Below are positions 17,586 to 26,330 of a stretch of 64,000 bases of DNA, in pieces. The translations under genes were made by a program, and so were the position numbers. The DNA is from Hyphomicrobium album (GTDB lineage Bacteria; Pseudomonadota; Alphaproteobacteria; Rhizobiales; Hyphomicrobiaceae): positions 1,426,001-1,490,000 of the forward strand of contig NZ_WMBQ01000001.1 in NCBI RefSeq assembly GCF_009708035.1, read 5' to 3'. The notes beneath the pieces are model-generated. The model saw only the letters and a program-made list of their open reading frames with translations, was not told the origin of the DNA and searched no databases. Within the stretch, counting starts at the first letter, position 1, and every line of letters begins with the position of its first letter.

Positions 17586-19073
17586 ATGAGCCAGCTTCGA
17601 CGAGCTCTACTTCTGGCGACAGGCGAGCGGTACTTCACACTGACTGTCAGCTTTCTGACAGTGGCGGTGGTCTCGCGCCTGCTAAGGCCTGACGAGATCG
17701 GCATCTCGTTGGTGGGCCTCGCCGTAGTCGGATTCTTCGCGGCGGCGCGTGAGTTCGCCAGCCCGAATTTCCTCATTCAGCATCAACAGCTCTCGTTGGA
17801 CGAGATCCGCAAATCGTTCTCGATGTTGCTGCTGATTACGCTCGTCATTGCAGGCGTGCTTTTTAGTTCGGCCCCGTGGGTCGCCAACCTATACGGCGAC
17901 GCGAGGCTGACGCCCTTCTTGCAAGTACTGTCGCTCTCCGTGATCTTCGAGGCGGCCCCGGCCACTATTGTCTCGCTTCTGCGCCGGGAGATGGCATTTG
18001 CACGAGTCGCGCTGATCAGTGGATCAATCGCAGTCGCGACCTCGACGACTACGGTTGCTTTGGCCCTGGCAGGGCTCAGCTACATGAGCTTTGCCTGGGC
18101 GAACCTCGTCAGTGCCGGCGTTGGTGCGGCGCTAGCCCTCGCCCTCTACCCCGACCACAGAATCTTCAAGCCTCTCTTCCGAGGGTGGCGGGGCTTGCTG
18201 ACGTTCGGGGGCTACAACGGCACGAACATCCTCTTGCACCGGGTTTACGAAATGCTGCCGTACCTAGTGCTGGGCCGGATCGTCTCCGCTGACGCGGTCG
18301 CGTTCTTCAATCGCAGCGTCATGTTGTGCCAGCTGCCGGACAAAGTCTTCCTGTTGGGCGCGACGTCCGTCATTCTTCCAGCCTTCTCCGAGATCGTTCG
18401 GGATGGGCGTACATTGAAAACCCCTTACCTGAACGCGGTCTCGCTTATCACCGGCATCCAATGGCCGGCCTTGGTAGTGCTCGCTCTTCTGGCCGAGCCC
18501 ACAGTCGGTCTAATATTTGGCCCGCAGTGGATGACCATCGTCCCATACGTGCAGATCATGGCCATCGCGAACCTTTTCTCTTTCAGCTTCCAGCTGAACT
18601 ATCCAGTCTTCCTCTCGGTAGGGGCCGTCCGCGACTCATTCAAACGCGGCCTCATTATTTGGCCGGTGTCGGCTCTGGTGCTCACGGTCGCTGCCTTCTT
18701 CGGTCTGAAGGCCGCCGCATTGAGCTTCCTGTTTGCCATACCGTTCCAAGCGTTCGTCTCGTTGCAATTCGTTCGCAAGCATCTCGACATCAGGTGGATG
18801 GAGCTTGCCGCGGCATTGCGTAAAAGTCTCATCGTGACTGGTGCGACCGCTATTGGGCCAATAGCCGTGTTGATCGTCGTGGGGGATGGGTGGAACCTAA
18901 CGGTCCTGGAGGCACTTGAAGCGTCCGTCCTTGCGGGCGCCGGGTGGCTAGCCGGCATCGTTTTTACCGGCCACGACTTACTGAGCGAGTTGCAGCAGGC
19001 AGCGGGCCACCTGGCCTCCCGGCTTGCTTTCATACCCCGTGCGGTAAGGGCCGCGGCGCTTCAGAAGGGATGA
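17586..19073 (+). CDS. Wzx-type lipopolysaccharide/oligosaccharide flippase
   Basis: The 495-residue protein has about 12-14 hydrophobic segments and the N-terminal pattern VSRLLRPDEIGISLVGLAVVGFF seen in RfbX/Wzx and WzxC-type flippases of the MOP superfamily. It would flip undecaprenyl-linked repeat units to the periplasm for the Wzy-like polymerase. The ATG at 17586, preceded by a GGGTGG sequence, begins the first amphipathic and membrane segments; upstream in-frame codons back to 17400 carry no fold. It is followed by a convergent glycosidase-like gene. Confidence 0.82.
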   Translation: MSQLRRALLLATGERYFTLTVSFLTVAVVSRLLRPDEIGISLVGLAVVGFFAAAREFASPNFLIQHQQLSLDEIRKSFSMLLLITLVIAGVLFSSAPWVANLYGDARLTPFLQVLSLSVIFEAAPATIVSLLRREMAFARVALISGSIAVATSTTTVALALAGLSYMSFAWANLVSAGVGAALALALYPDHRIFKPLFRGWRGLLTFGGYNGTNILLHRVYEMLPYLVLGRIVSADAVAFFNRSVMLCQLPDKVFLLGATSVILPAFSEIVRDGRTLKTPYLNAVSLITGIQWPALVVLALLAEPTVGLIFGPQWMTIVPYVQIMAIANLFSFSFQLNYPVFLSVGAVRDSFKRGLIIWPVSALVLTVAAFFGLKAAALSFLFAIPFQAFVSLQFVRKHLDIRWMELAAALRKSLIVTGATAIGPIAVLIVVGDGWNLTVLEALEASVLAGAGWLAGIVFTGHDLLSELQQAAGHLASRLAFIPRAVRAAALQKG

Positions 19074-19110
19074 GGTCGGAGCGGGCTCGCCGCGCGGTGA
19101 GGGTTCACAG

Positions 19111-20460
19111 TCACTTCGCGACCTCGATGATCAGCGCGTGATCGCTTAGCGACACGGGAACCGATCGCGCATTGCGCAGGGTCGAGATCGGCTCAGTCCC
19201 TACGGTGATGTCATACACTTTGACGGAGGCGCGTTCGCCGCCGAGATCCACCACTACGCTATCCGCACCGGTAACCTTCTCGCCCCACACGACAAGCGCA
19301 AACGTCCCGTCGCTCTTCTGCAGAAGCAAATCGTGCACGGTGGCCGGTTGGTTAGGGATCGAATAGTTGAGACGACCCGGGTGTGCGATCGGAGTGCGAT
19401 CGGCAAGGATTGCCGTCAGGTTATGGATAAAGGTGGCGGCCGGCTTGGGGCGTGAATCCTTGTCGAAGACGCCGAAGTGGTCTTGTCCCCCTTCGTCGTC
19501 GCGCAGCTGATAGATAAATGTATAGCGGTAGCCTCGCTTATATTGGGCGAGGTAGGTGTTCACCAGGACGGTGCCTTGCGTGCGTTCTCCGCCCGGGCCG
19601 CGCACACTGTCCCAACCGGTCTCCGTCGTGACTCTCGGCAGTGTGGCGAGCGCCTCGTTGGTGTATCCCTTGTAGCCCCTGCCCCAAGTTACACCGAAAT
19701 TGCCGTAGAGCCCGTCCCAACGCTCGTTCAACGTCGGATCGGCAGCATTCCAAGCTTGGTTGTCCCCGTATCTCTCACCGTTTCCGATAACGTAGTTGTG
19801 GACGTTGGCGAAGTCGGCGAATGGCGTCCCTGGCGGCAGCAGCGCATCCGCTCCCTCGGGAATGGTCAGAAACTGCAGGCCGACGTTGTCCGTCTGAGCA
19901 CCGGGCTCAGAGGGCGAGAAGACCGGAAAATTGCGGAGCTCGGAATCAGCCTTGACTGCCGCGTAGACGTCGCGCTGGAACTCGCCTACCGGAAGCCACG
20001 TGCCGGATCCGCCACCTCTCTTGCCATCGTAGGTGAGCGGGAAGTTATTTGGTTCGTTGGGCCCCTCCAGCGCCAGGAGGGCGTTGGCCGCGGCGAGCTG
20101 CCGGGCTGCCGCCATGAAGCTGTCGACGGGACCACCGTTGGCAAAAATGTCGACGAGCACGCCGGTGCGCCGTGCGACATAAACAGAGCCAGTCACACGC
20201 CCGGCGCCCGTGCGCACGGCGCGGACGCCCAGGTATTTGAGCGGCTCTACGTAAGACTGCGGCGCGTAGCCTTGATCGATGTGAATGTTTATGCCGACCG
20301 AGCTGAGAAAGGCATCGGCGCTGTGACTCAAGGTGCCCGTCGCCTCTCCAGCTGCCGCAGCACCCGAGACATCATGCCGAGGCGCAACGCCGACGATGGC
20401 GAGCGCCAGAACTATCGCGAATGCCTTACGCACTGCAGAATCTCCACAGGGTCGTCTCAT
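19111..20460 (-). CDS. Secreted clan-A glycoside hydrolase-like protein
   Basis: The 449-residue protein starts with MRRPCGDSAVRKAF and a hydrophobic stretch ending near AAAAG, a likely signal peptide. The body resembles (beta/alpha)8 glycosidases of clan A (GH39/GH5-like): LLALEGPNEPNN gives an NEP acid/base motif and VTTETGWD gives a candidate nucleophile Glu. A beta-rich C-terminal domain follows (residues ~340-449). In Wzy-type clusters such enzymes trim or release the polysaccharide in the periplasm or outside the cell. It is the last gene of a three-gene minus operon with two glycosyltransferases. Exact family and substrate are not determined. Confidence 0.72.
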   Translation of the reverse strand: MRRPCGDSAVRKAFAIVLALAIVGVAPRHDVSGAAAAGEATGTLSHSADAFLSSVGINIHIDQGYAPQSYVEPLKYLGVRAVRTGAGRVTGSVYVARRTGVLVDIFANGGPVDSFMAAARQLAAANALLALEGPNEPNNFPLTYDGKRGGGSGTWLPVGEFQRDVYAAVKADSELRNFPVFSPSEPGAQTDNVGLQFLTIPEGADALLPPGTPFADFANVHNYVIGNGERYGDNQAWNAADPTLNERWDGLYGNFGVTWGRGYKGYTNEALATLPRVTTETGWDSVRGPGGERTQGTVLVNTYLAQYKRGYRYTFIYQLRDDEGGQDHFGVFDKDSRPKPAATFIHNLTAILADRTPIAHPGRLNYSIPNQPATVHDLLLQKSDGTFALVVWGEKVTGADSVVVDLGGERASVKVYDITVGTEPISTLRNARSVPVSLSDHALIIEVAK

Positions 20461-20497
20461 ATGCGCCGAACCGGTTGGGCATCGCCCTCGGGAAGGG

Positions 20498-21445
20498 TCA
20501 ATTGCGGAACGACATGGCGCTCCAATCAAACCGCGCCAAATAGCCAAGCGGCGGAATGAGGGCGACACGCGGATCGAGCTGGAAGGCTAGCTTGAAGAAG
20601 CTGAATGCATCCTTGCGACCGCGCACAAGCTCCTTCACCCCGCACCAATAGGCACGCTCGCAAAGACTGCGCTGAGCCAGCAAACGCAGTCGGGGCCAAT
20701 CGTGCAGCCGCTTCCCTTCGTGGCCGAAGAAGCTTTCCAACGCCGCGTGCAGCCGGGTGATGGTAAGCCACCGCGCGGCCAGCGCCTCTTGGCTTCGGTT
20801 CTCGCCATGAATTCTTTTGATTCCCAGCACGGCTGGAGTGAATGCAACTGCGCCGAGGCATGCCAACCGCAGCAGCATTTCGAAATCGTCCGAGTGCGGG
20901 AGCGCCGGCCGATAGTAGCCCGCGGCTTTCTGCGCCGAGGTCCGTACAAGAACCATCCCAAATGCAAGGTAGAGTTCCGGCGCCCGGCAGCGATCCAAAA
21001 GGAAATCGTGTCCCGATTGAATGTGCCACGACGAGTTGTCGGCGGTGCTGAGATCCGGAAGCGGCTCATGCGTGCGCCAATGGACGTCTGTACCATGGGT
21101 GAAGGCTACTTCCGGGTGCTGCTCCATGATGGTCACCGCCCGGCGAAGGCTGCCCGGCGACAGGATGTCGTCCGCACAAAGCACCATGACGTAGTCAGCG
21201 GAGGCGAGATCGATGCCTTCGTTGAACGAAGCATGCGACCCCAAATTGCGCGGGTGCGCGACAATCTCAACGCGAGCGTCCTCGCGGGCAAGGTCGTGCG
21301 CAACTGAGACGCTATCGTCGGTCGATGCGTTGTCGATGATAATGACGCGCAGCTGCTCCACGTCTTGCGATAGGACGCTTTCTACGCAGTCGCGCAAGAA
21401 GCGACCGTGTTGATAGCAAGGCACCACAATATCTACGCTTGGCAT
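20498..21445 (-). CDS. Glycosyltransferase family 2 protein
   Basis: The 315-residue protein is a GT-A fold, GT2-type enzyme. It begins DIVVPCYQHGRFLRDCVESVLSQ, has IIIDNASTDDSV and the metal-binding DxD-type segment MVLCADDILSPGSL. It would transfer a sugar from a nucleotide donor in the cytoplasm. The start lies 8 bases after the stop of the upstream GT4 gene, consistent with one operon. The last ~80 residues, after the catalytic domain, are basic and not assigned. Confidence 0.87.
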   Translation of the reverse strand: MPSVDIVVPCYQHGRFLRDCVESVLSQDVEQLRVIIIDNASTDDSVSVAHDLAREDARVEIVAHPRNLGSHASFNEGIDLASADYVMVLCADDILSPGSLRRAVTIMEQHPEVAFTHGTDVHWRTHEPLPDLSTADNSSWHIQSGHDFLLDRCRAPELYLAFGMVLVRTSAQKAAGYYRPALPHSDDFEMLLRLACLGAVAFTPAVLGIKRIHGENRSQEALAARWLTITRLHAALESFFGHEGKRLHDWPRLRLLAQRSLCERAYWCGVKELVRGRKDAFSFFKLAFQLDPRVALIPPLGYLARFDWSAMSFRN

Positions 21446-21453
21446 CTCAACCC

Positions 21454-22725
21454 TTATCCGTGCTGGGCGCTGACCAGCGCATGCGTAGAGGGAAGTCCGA
21501 GATGCTCAACGCCATCCACCTCGGCCATGAGCTTAAGGTAGAGCTCGGCAATCTTCCTCCAGGAATAGGCGGCGGCGCGTGCAACGCCTTTGTCGACAAG
21601 CTGAGCTCTCAAAGCCCTGTCGCCTCTCAGCTTCGCTATGGCCTCCAACCACTCGCCGATGCTGTCCGGATCGGCGAAGAGTGCCGCGTCCCCGCAAATC
21701 TCGGGTAGGCACGGTGACGTCGACGCGACGACAGGGCAGCCGTGCACCATTGCTTCGATCGCCGGCAGCCCGAAGCCTTCAATTCGCGAGGGGAACAGGA
21801 AGCAAAGCGCCCGGCTGAGGACCTGGGCGAACTCATCGTCATCAATACGACCCAGCAGCCGGACATTGTCCGTAGGGCGCGCACCGTCGCGACAATACGC
21901 CGACAGATCGACATCGCCGGCGATCAAAAGATCCAAGCCCATCTCGTCGAGAAACGGTGCGAGCCGAACCATGAGCTCGGTGTTCTTATACCTAAGGTCG
22001 CGCCCGAGGCAGACCACGTAGGGCCGCGTAGAGGCGTCTACCAGGCGCGATCGGCTGGCCACCCACCGTTTGGCGTGATCGGCACCGTTATAGGTTACGA
22101 CGATCTTTGATTGCGGCGCGACGCCGTAATCGGCCAGGTGCTGGCGTGACAGCCCCGACACCGTCGTAATGCGCGCAGCCCGCCGTCCGAGAAGGGGAAG
22201 GATGATGCGGTGGACCAACCGAAACAGGCGCCCAAAGCTTTCGGGCATCAGGCGCGTGTGGAGGTCGTGAATGCAGGCAATTTGCCGGCTCACGGTGACC
22301 GGTGCCAGATTGCAGAAGCTGAGAAGCCCCCCCTTCACGTAGAACGGTAGCTGGGCCTGCACCCAGAACTGCGGCAGCCTCGGATACTTGAACTCGCGAA
22401 CGAGGCGCGTGGGAATGTGTGTCAGGCCGGTATCGGATTTACGAGGGACGATCAGCTCGAGATGCAGGCCGCGCGTGAGCGGGTGCCGCTCGGCCATGAG
22501 CGCATCGAGCTGTAGCGTGACCTCACGGGCATAGCGTGCGACGCCGGTCGGCCGGAGTGCGACGTAATCCCCGTTGATCGCCCAATGCCGGACCGATCGA
22601 GAACGATCCTTACCTTGGCGGTATCCCGACCACAGATTGGCAACCCGCGTTAGGGAGCTGAGGGGCCCTGTCCGGGCGCCGGAGACGCGAGCTGAGCTCA
22701 AGAATGACCGACTGACGAGACTCAT
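21454..22725 (-). CDS. Glycosyltransferase family 4 protein
   Basis: The 423-residue protein is a GT4 enzyme. IACIHDLHTRLMPESF and ARITTVSGLSRQHL lie in the N-terminal domain; PYVVCLGRDLRYKNTELMVR and the E-x7-E site FPSRIEGFGLPAIEAMVHG lie in the C-terminal domain. Domain layout is like mannosyl- and rhamnosyltransferases of capsule clusters. The first ~45 residues are basic and may be leader sequence or an over-long start; the fold begins near HWAINGDYVALRPTGVARY. It heads a minus operon with a GT2 and the glycosidase-like gene. Confidence 0.85.
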   Translation of the reverse strand: MSLVSRSFLSSARVSGARTGPLSSLTRVANLWSGYRQGKDRSRSVRHWAINGDYVALRPTGVARYAREVTLQLDALMAERHPLTRGLHLELIVPRKSDTGLTHIPTRLVREFKYPRLPQFWVQAQLPFYVKGGLLSFCNLAPVTVSRQIACIHDLHTRLMPESFGRLFRLVHRIILPLLGRRAARITTVSGLSRQHLADYGVAPQSKIVVTYNGADHAKRWVASRSRLVDASTRPYVVCLGRDLRYKNTELMVRLAPFLDEMGLDLLIAGDVDLSAYCRDGARPTDNVRLLGRIDDDEFAQVLSRALCFLFPSRIEGFGLPAIEAMVHGCPVVASTSPCLPEICGDAALFADPDSIGEWLEAIAKLRGDRALRAQLVDKGVARAAAYSWRKIAELYLKLMAEVDGVEHLGLPSTHALVSAQHG

Positions 22726-23029
22726 CTGACGTGACTACTCGACTGCGCTTTCGGCTCGCGGGTATCGCGCAGCCCGGCCGCGACGGCTTCCTCAGACGTG
22801 AATGGTACTGACCGCCGGTGCCCCTGGTAACCACGCCATTTGTGGTACACACCAGAACGCTCGACGGTCTCGGTGGTTAACACCGATTGGCCTTCACGCG
22901 GCGCACGCCAGCTAGCTCTCTTTAGGTAGGCCTAAGACCAATTCGGAGAATGCGCTTAGGGCCGCGAGGACCTAGCCTGTCCCCGCCCGGCCTTCGTCGG
23001 GAGTGAACCAGGACCGGCAAGAAGCGCCC
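22726..23029. promoter_or_regulatory. Divergent intergenic region
   Basis: This gap of about 300 bases separates the GT4 gene (minus) from the GT2 gene (plus) and should contain both promoters. A partial dyad TTTAGGTAGGCCTAAG lies near 22920-22936. No convincing coding frame, terminator or sigma-70 promoter was recognised. Confidence 0.35.
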
Positions 23030-23962
23030 ATGAAGCTTATCGTGATCATAGCGACCCTTGGCAGAAGGGCGCAGGTCGGTCGACTCGTGCGCTACCTAGA
23101 ATCGCAGACTCGCCCGCCCGATGAAGTAATCATCTCTGCGCCGGATGCATCGCACGTCGATCCCTACGAAGGGCGCCGGTTCGCTGTAACGCACGTCTTT
23201 GGCCCTATCGGATCAACGGTCCAGCGCAACACCGCCCTGGACCTGGCATTGGGCCGAGCGGATATCGTCAGCTTCTTCGACGACGATTTCATTCCCGCCG
23301 ACGACTACCTTGCGCAGGTTACCGCGGCATTTCAAACCAACCCAAATTGGTCGGTTGTCATGGGGCACGTCGTGGCCGACGGAGCACGGGGAACTGGGCT
23401 CGACTGGGAAACAGGGCTCGCGGCGCTACGCTCTGCCACCGATCGTCCTCAGGAGCCCCTCGTGGTCGAGCATGTGGGCGCCTACGGCTGCAACATGTCC
23501 GTCCGTGCCAGTGTGGTCGGCAAATTGCGATTTGACGAACGGCTGCCGCTGTATGGCTGGCTGGAGGACATCGACTTTACCAGCCAGCTTCGCCGCAATG
23601 GGCGTGTCGTCGAGTTGCGGCACGTACTGGGGGTACACCTGGGGGTGAGGTCGGGGGGCCGGGTAAGCGGCGAGCGGCTCGGGTATTCGCAGGTGATGAA
23701 CCCGATCTATTTGGTGAGGAAGGGGACCGTGCCCTTTTCATTCGCGATGAACCTCATGATCCGCAACGTAATCGCGAACTTGATCAGGAGCCTATGGCAG
23801 GAGGCGCATGTGGATAGGTGGGGGCGCCTCAGGGGAAACTTCTTGGCTGCGTCGCACGCAATGCTGGGCCGGATCGAGCCGGAGTACATTTTAAAGATCG
23901 GCTCCTCAGGGAGCGTGCCAAGTGCTGCCCGGTGCAAGTTGCAGAGCGGAAAGCCTGTCTAG
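23030..23962 (+). CDS. Glycosyltransferase family 2 protein
   Basis: The 310-residue protein is a GT2-type transferase: LIVIIATLGRRAQVGRLVRY at the start, SFFDDDFIPADDYLAQ carrying the acidic metal site, and YGWLEDIDFTSQLRRNG with the likely catalytic base. An in-frame GTG at 23003 could add 9 residues, but the ATG at 23030 begins the beta strand and is preferred. A basic C-terminal region follows residue ~250. It is separated by 47 bases from a small membrane protein gene. Confidence 0.85.
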   Translation: MKLIVIIATLGRRAQVGRLVRYLESQTRPPDEVIISAPDASHVDPYEGRRFAVTHVFGPIGSTVQRNTALDLALGRADIVSFFDDDFIPADDYLAQVTAAFQTNPNWSVVMGHVVADGARGTGLDWETGLAALRSATDRPQEPLVVEHVGAYGCNMSVRASVVGKLRFDERLPLYGWLEDIDFTSQLRRNGRVVELRHVLGVHLGVRSGGRVSGERLGYSQVMNPIYLVRKGTVPFSFAMNLMIRNVIANLIRSLWQEAHVDRWGRLRGNFLAASHAMLGRIEPEYILKIGSSGSVPSAARCKLQSGKPV

Positions 23963-24009
23963 GTCGGTAGACCGCGATTGCTATTGCAAATCGCCGGGAG
24001 AGCAGCAGA

Positions 24010-24282
24010 TTGTCCCGTAGAGAGACTCGTAGCTCCTGGACGCTCGGAGGGCCGACTTTGTTGTGGGCATGCCTTGCTGCTGCGGGGATCGGCCTGCTAG
24101 CGGGGATGCGCTATAAGGTGACGGTGATGCTAGTCCTTGCGTTGCTGGTCGTCGTTGGCACCATCGCAGTCGCCGTGATCTTCGACTGGACGCCGCTGCG
24201 GGCGATAGGCGTGTTGGTCCTGCTACTAGCGGTGCAGCAATCCGCTTACCTTGTCGGTCTCCTGCTATCAACGCGTCGTTGA
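24010..24282 (+). CDS. Small hydrophobic membrane protein, function unknown
   Basis: The 90-residue product has a short basic N-terminus (MSRRETRSSW) and three hydrophobic stretches: LLWACLAAAGIGLLAG, VTVMLVLALLVVVGTIAVAVI and AIGVLVLLLAVQQSAYLVGLLL. The TTG start is supported by a GGGAGAG sequence about 7 bases upstream. It lies between a glycosyltransferase and the ExoY-like sugar transferase. I do not recognise the family; small membrane proteins in such clusters sometimes modulate the initiating transferase, but that is only a possibility here. Confidence 0.6.
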   Translation: MSRRETRSSWTLGGPTLLWACLAAAGIGLLAGMRYKVTVMLVLALLVVVGTIAVAVIFDWTPLRAIGVLVLLLAVQQSAYLVGLLLSTRR

Positions 24283-24326
24283 GCAGCTGGGCCGCGGCCG
24301 ATTCCTGCCCCACGGGTGACCCGCGG

Positions 24327-25346
24327 CTATGCGGTGTCCTCCGTCCGCAGCACGGCGGGAACTGTCCGCACTAAAATCCATACGTCGCGCATCGCCGACC
24401 AACGGCGCACGTACCTACGGTCGAGGGCGACGCGGGTGCGGTAGCTCAAGCGATTGCGCCCGCTCACCTGCCAGAGCCCCGTCATACCCGGACTTGCCTT
24501 GGTGTAGTCCTCCCAAGCCAGGCCGTAGCGAGGTATCTCTTCGGCAACGATCGGACGCGGACCCACGCAGCTCATCTGCCCCATCAAAACATTGAAAAGC
24601 TGAGGCAATTCATCAATGCTCGAGCGCCGCAGGATGCTTCCGAGACGCGTGACGCGGGGATCGATACGCAGCTTGCGATCGATTTGCCATTCCTCCCGCG
24701 CGGCACTGTTATGGACGAGGTGATCCTGCAGGGCCGTGTCCGCGTCGTTGACCATCGTGCGGAACTTCAGACACGCGAACGAACGTCCGCCATAGCCTAG
24801 GCGCGCGTGTGAGAAGATGACCGGGCTGCCCATGGTCAGTCGGATCAATAGAGCCACAAGCAGCAGTAGCGGTGCGAGCAGCACCAAAGCCACCGACGCG
24901 ACGGCGATGTCGAGCGCTCGCTTGGTTAGGCCGCCAATAGGCCTGCTGCTCAACCGTGCCGTGGTCGTTGCAATAGATGAAAGCTTCGGCTCGAGCGTCA
25001 GGCGGTCTGACTCGCGCGGCGCGAAGACAGGCTCGTTAGCCGATTGCCGAAGCAGCCACTGGCTCGCACGTGCGTCGCTCGGTTGCTCCGTCGTTACGAA
25101 CTCGCGATGTCGCGCATCATCGCGCAACGTGATCGCCAATGCGTCACCGCAAGCAGCGGCTTCGCAGCTTCCGACTTCTTGCAAAAGGTAAGTTCGTTCG
25201 GACACGGATTTAGCTGCCGCAGCAATTTTCCCGTGCGATCTTCCCGCAATACTGCGCGCCGTCACAAGGCGCCCAAACGAAGTAGGCTCAGTGCGCGGAG
25301 TACATGCTTTGGGAGGCGGGAGGACGACGGATGGGTTCAGACTCAC
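24327..25346 (-). CDS. ExoY/WbaP-type undecaprenyl-phosphate sugar phosphotransferase
   Basis: The 339-residue protein has the bacterial sugar transferase domain in its C-terminal ~200 residues: a membrane hairpin (ALDIAVASVALVLLAPLLLL), KFRTMVNDAD, RRSSIDELPQLFNVLMG, MSCVGPRPIVAEE and PGMTGLWQVSGRN. It would start repeat-unit synthesis by moving a sugar-1-phosphate to undecaprenyl phosphate at the inner membrane. The first ~135 residues are polar and lack the four extra membrane helices of WbaP/WcaJ, so it is ExoY-like with an N-terminal extension. The start is a GTG with a weak ribosome site, so the N-terminus is uncertain. Confidence 0.88.
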   Translation of the reverse strand: MSLNPSVVLPPPKACTPRTEPTSFGRLVTARSIAGRSHGKIAAAAKSVSERTYLLQEVGSCEAAACGDALAITLRDDARHREFVTTEQPSDARASQWLLRQSANEPVFAPRESDRLTLEPKLSSIATTTARLSSRPIGGLTKRALDIAVASVALVLLAPLLLLVALLIRLTMGSPVIFSHARLGYGGRSFACLKFRTMVNDADTALQDHLVHNSAAREEWQIDRKLRIDPRVTRLGSILRRSSIDELPQLFNVLMGQMSCVGPRPIVAEEIPRYGLAWEDYTKASPGMTGLWQVSGRNRLSYRTRVALDRRYVRRWSAMRDVWILVRTVPAVLRTEDTA

Positions 25347-25374
25347 ATCCGTCGTCGTCGATCACGAGCTCGGG

Positions 25375-26178
25375 CTAGCGTGTGACTTCCTCGCCGCTGA
25401 GCAGGCGGGTGGCAAGATACGCAACCTCGGTCCGATTCGTGGCGTGGAGCTTCTTCATGATGTTGCGAACGTGCACCTTTACGGTGCTCTCGCGCATGTT
25501 GAGTTCGTAGGCGATGATTTTGTTTGCCTTGCCGCGCCTGAGCGCCTCGACGACCGCAGCCTGGCGTGCGGTGAACATGCCGTTGGCTTTGTGGGTAGCC
25601 GCCGAAGGATCTTCTTGCACCCGATGCGCAGCGATGAGGCTGCTGGCAGGGACGTAAACGCCGCCGGCACGAGCCAGCTCCATCGCCTGTATCGCGATGT
25701 CGATCGGCAGGCTCGTTGGGATATAGCCTCGGATGTTGCGACCGAGCATGCGAACGATCAGATCCGGGTCCTCGTTGTCGGAAAGTATGACCGCCGGACA
25801 TTTGATCGATTGAGCGGAGAGCTCCGCCAAACGCTCGATCTCCTTCATAGCTTCAGCCTGAGTCAGCCGCGTCTGGCACAGAACAAGTAGCGAGACGGGC
25901 ACCTGCTGGTGCAGCCAATCGTCAAGCGTGGGGAAACTCAAGACTTGCAGATCAGTGCTGCTGCAGATGGCTCGTGCCAGGCACTCACTGGAGAGCAGCT
26001 GCCGATTTATGATGGCAATCGGCAGGCTCTTCAGTGCCGACCCGTTGCGAGAAGGTGTGTGATTAGAAGTATCAACCTTATCTCCGCTAACGGTCCCCTC
26101 GACGTCGTATTCGCGGAAGAGCTGGCTCGTCATGATCTTCCACCCGGGGCTGGGACATTCCAGGTTGGCGATTACCAA
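25375..26178 (-). CDS. LuxR/NarL-type regulator with degenerate receiver
   Basis: The 267-residue protein ends with a clear LuxR-type helix-turn-helix: FTARQAAVVEALRRGKANKI, then YELNMRESTVKVHVRNIMKK. The middle ~120 residues look like a response-regulator receiver in layout, but the acidic pair is absent (LPIAIINRQLL) and the expected phospho-Asp strand reads VSLLVLCQTRLT. Control by phosphorylation is therefore unlikely in the usual form. A second start at 26133 is possible. It lies 28 bases upstream of the ExoY-like gene on the same strand and is a natural candidate regulator of this polysaccharide island. The AT-richer upstream gap contains AGTACT at 26225-26230. Confidence 0.8.
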   Translation of the reverse strand: MVIANLECPSPGWKIMTSQLFREYDVEGTVSGDKVDTSNHTPSRNGSALKSLPIAIINRQLLSSECLARAICSSTDLQVLSFPTLDDWLHQQVPVSLLVLCQTRLTQAEAMKEIERLAELSAQSIKCPAVILSDNEDPDLIVRMLGRNIRGYIPTSLPIDIAIQAMELARAGGVYVPASSLIAAHRVQEDPSAATHKANGMFTARQAAVVEALRRGKANKIIAYELNMRESTVKVHVRNIMKKLHATNRTEVAYLATRLLSGEEVTR

Positions 26179-26330
26179 TCCGAATGTGATTTAAGCAATC
26201 GGCGTAAGCATTTGTTAAGAATAGAGTACTTCTCGTTGGCTTGGCAAGTCTGTGCGTGTACCCCTTTTGGCTAGTCGGCGGGATACGCGCGTAAAGTGGG
26301 ACGGCGGAAGTTGGGAAAGACTTTTTAAAG

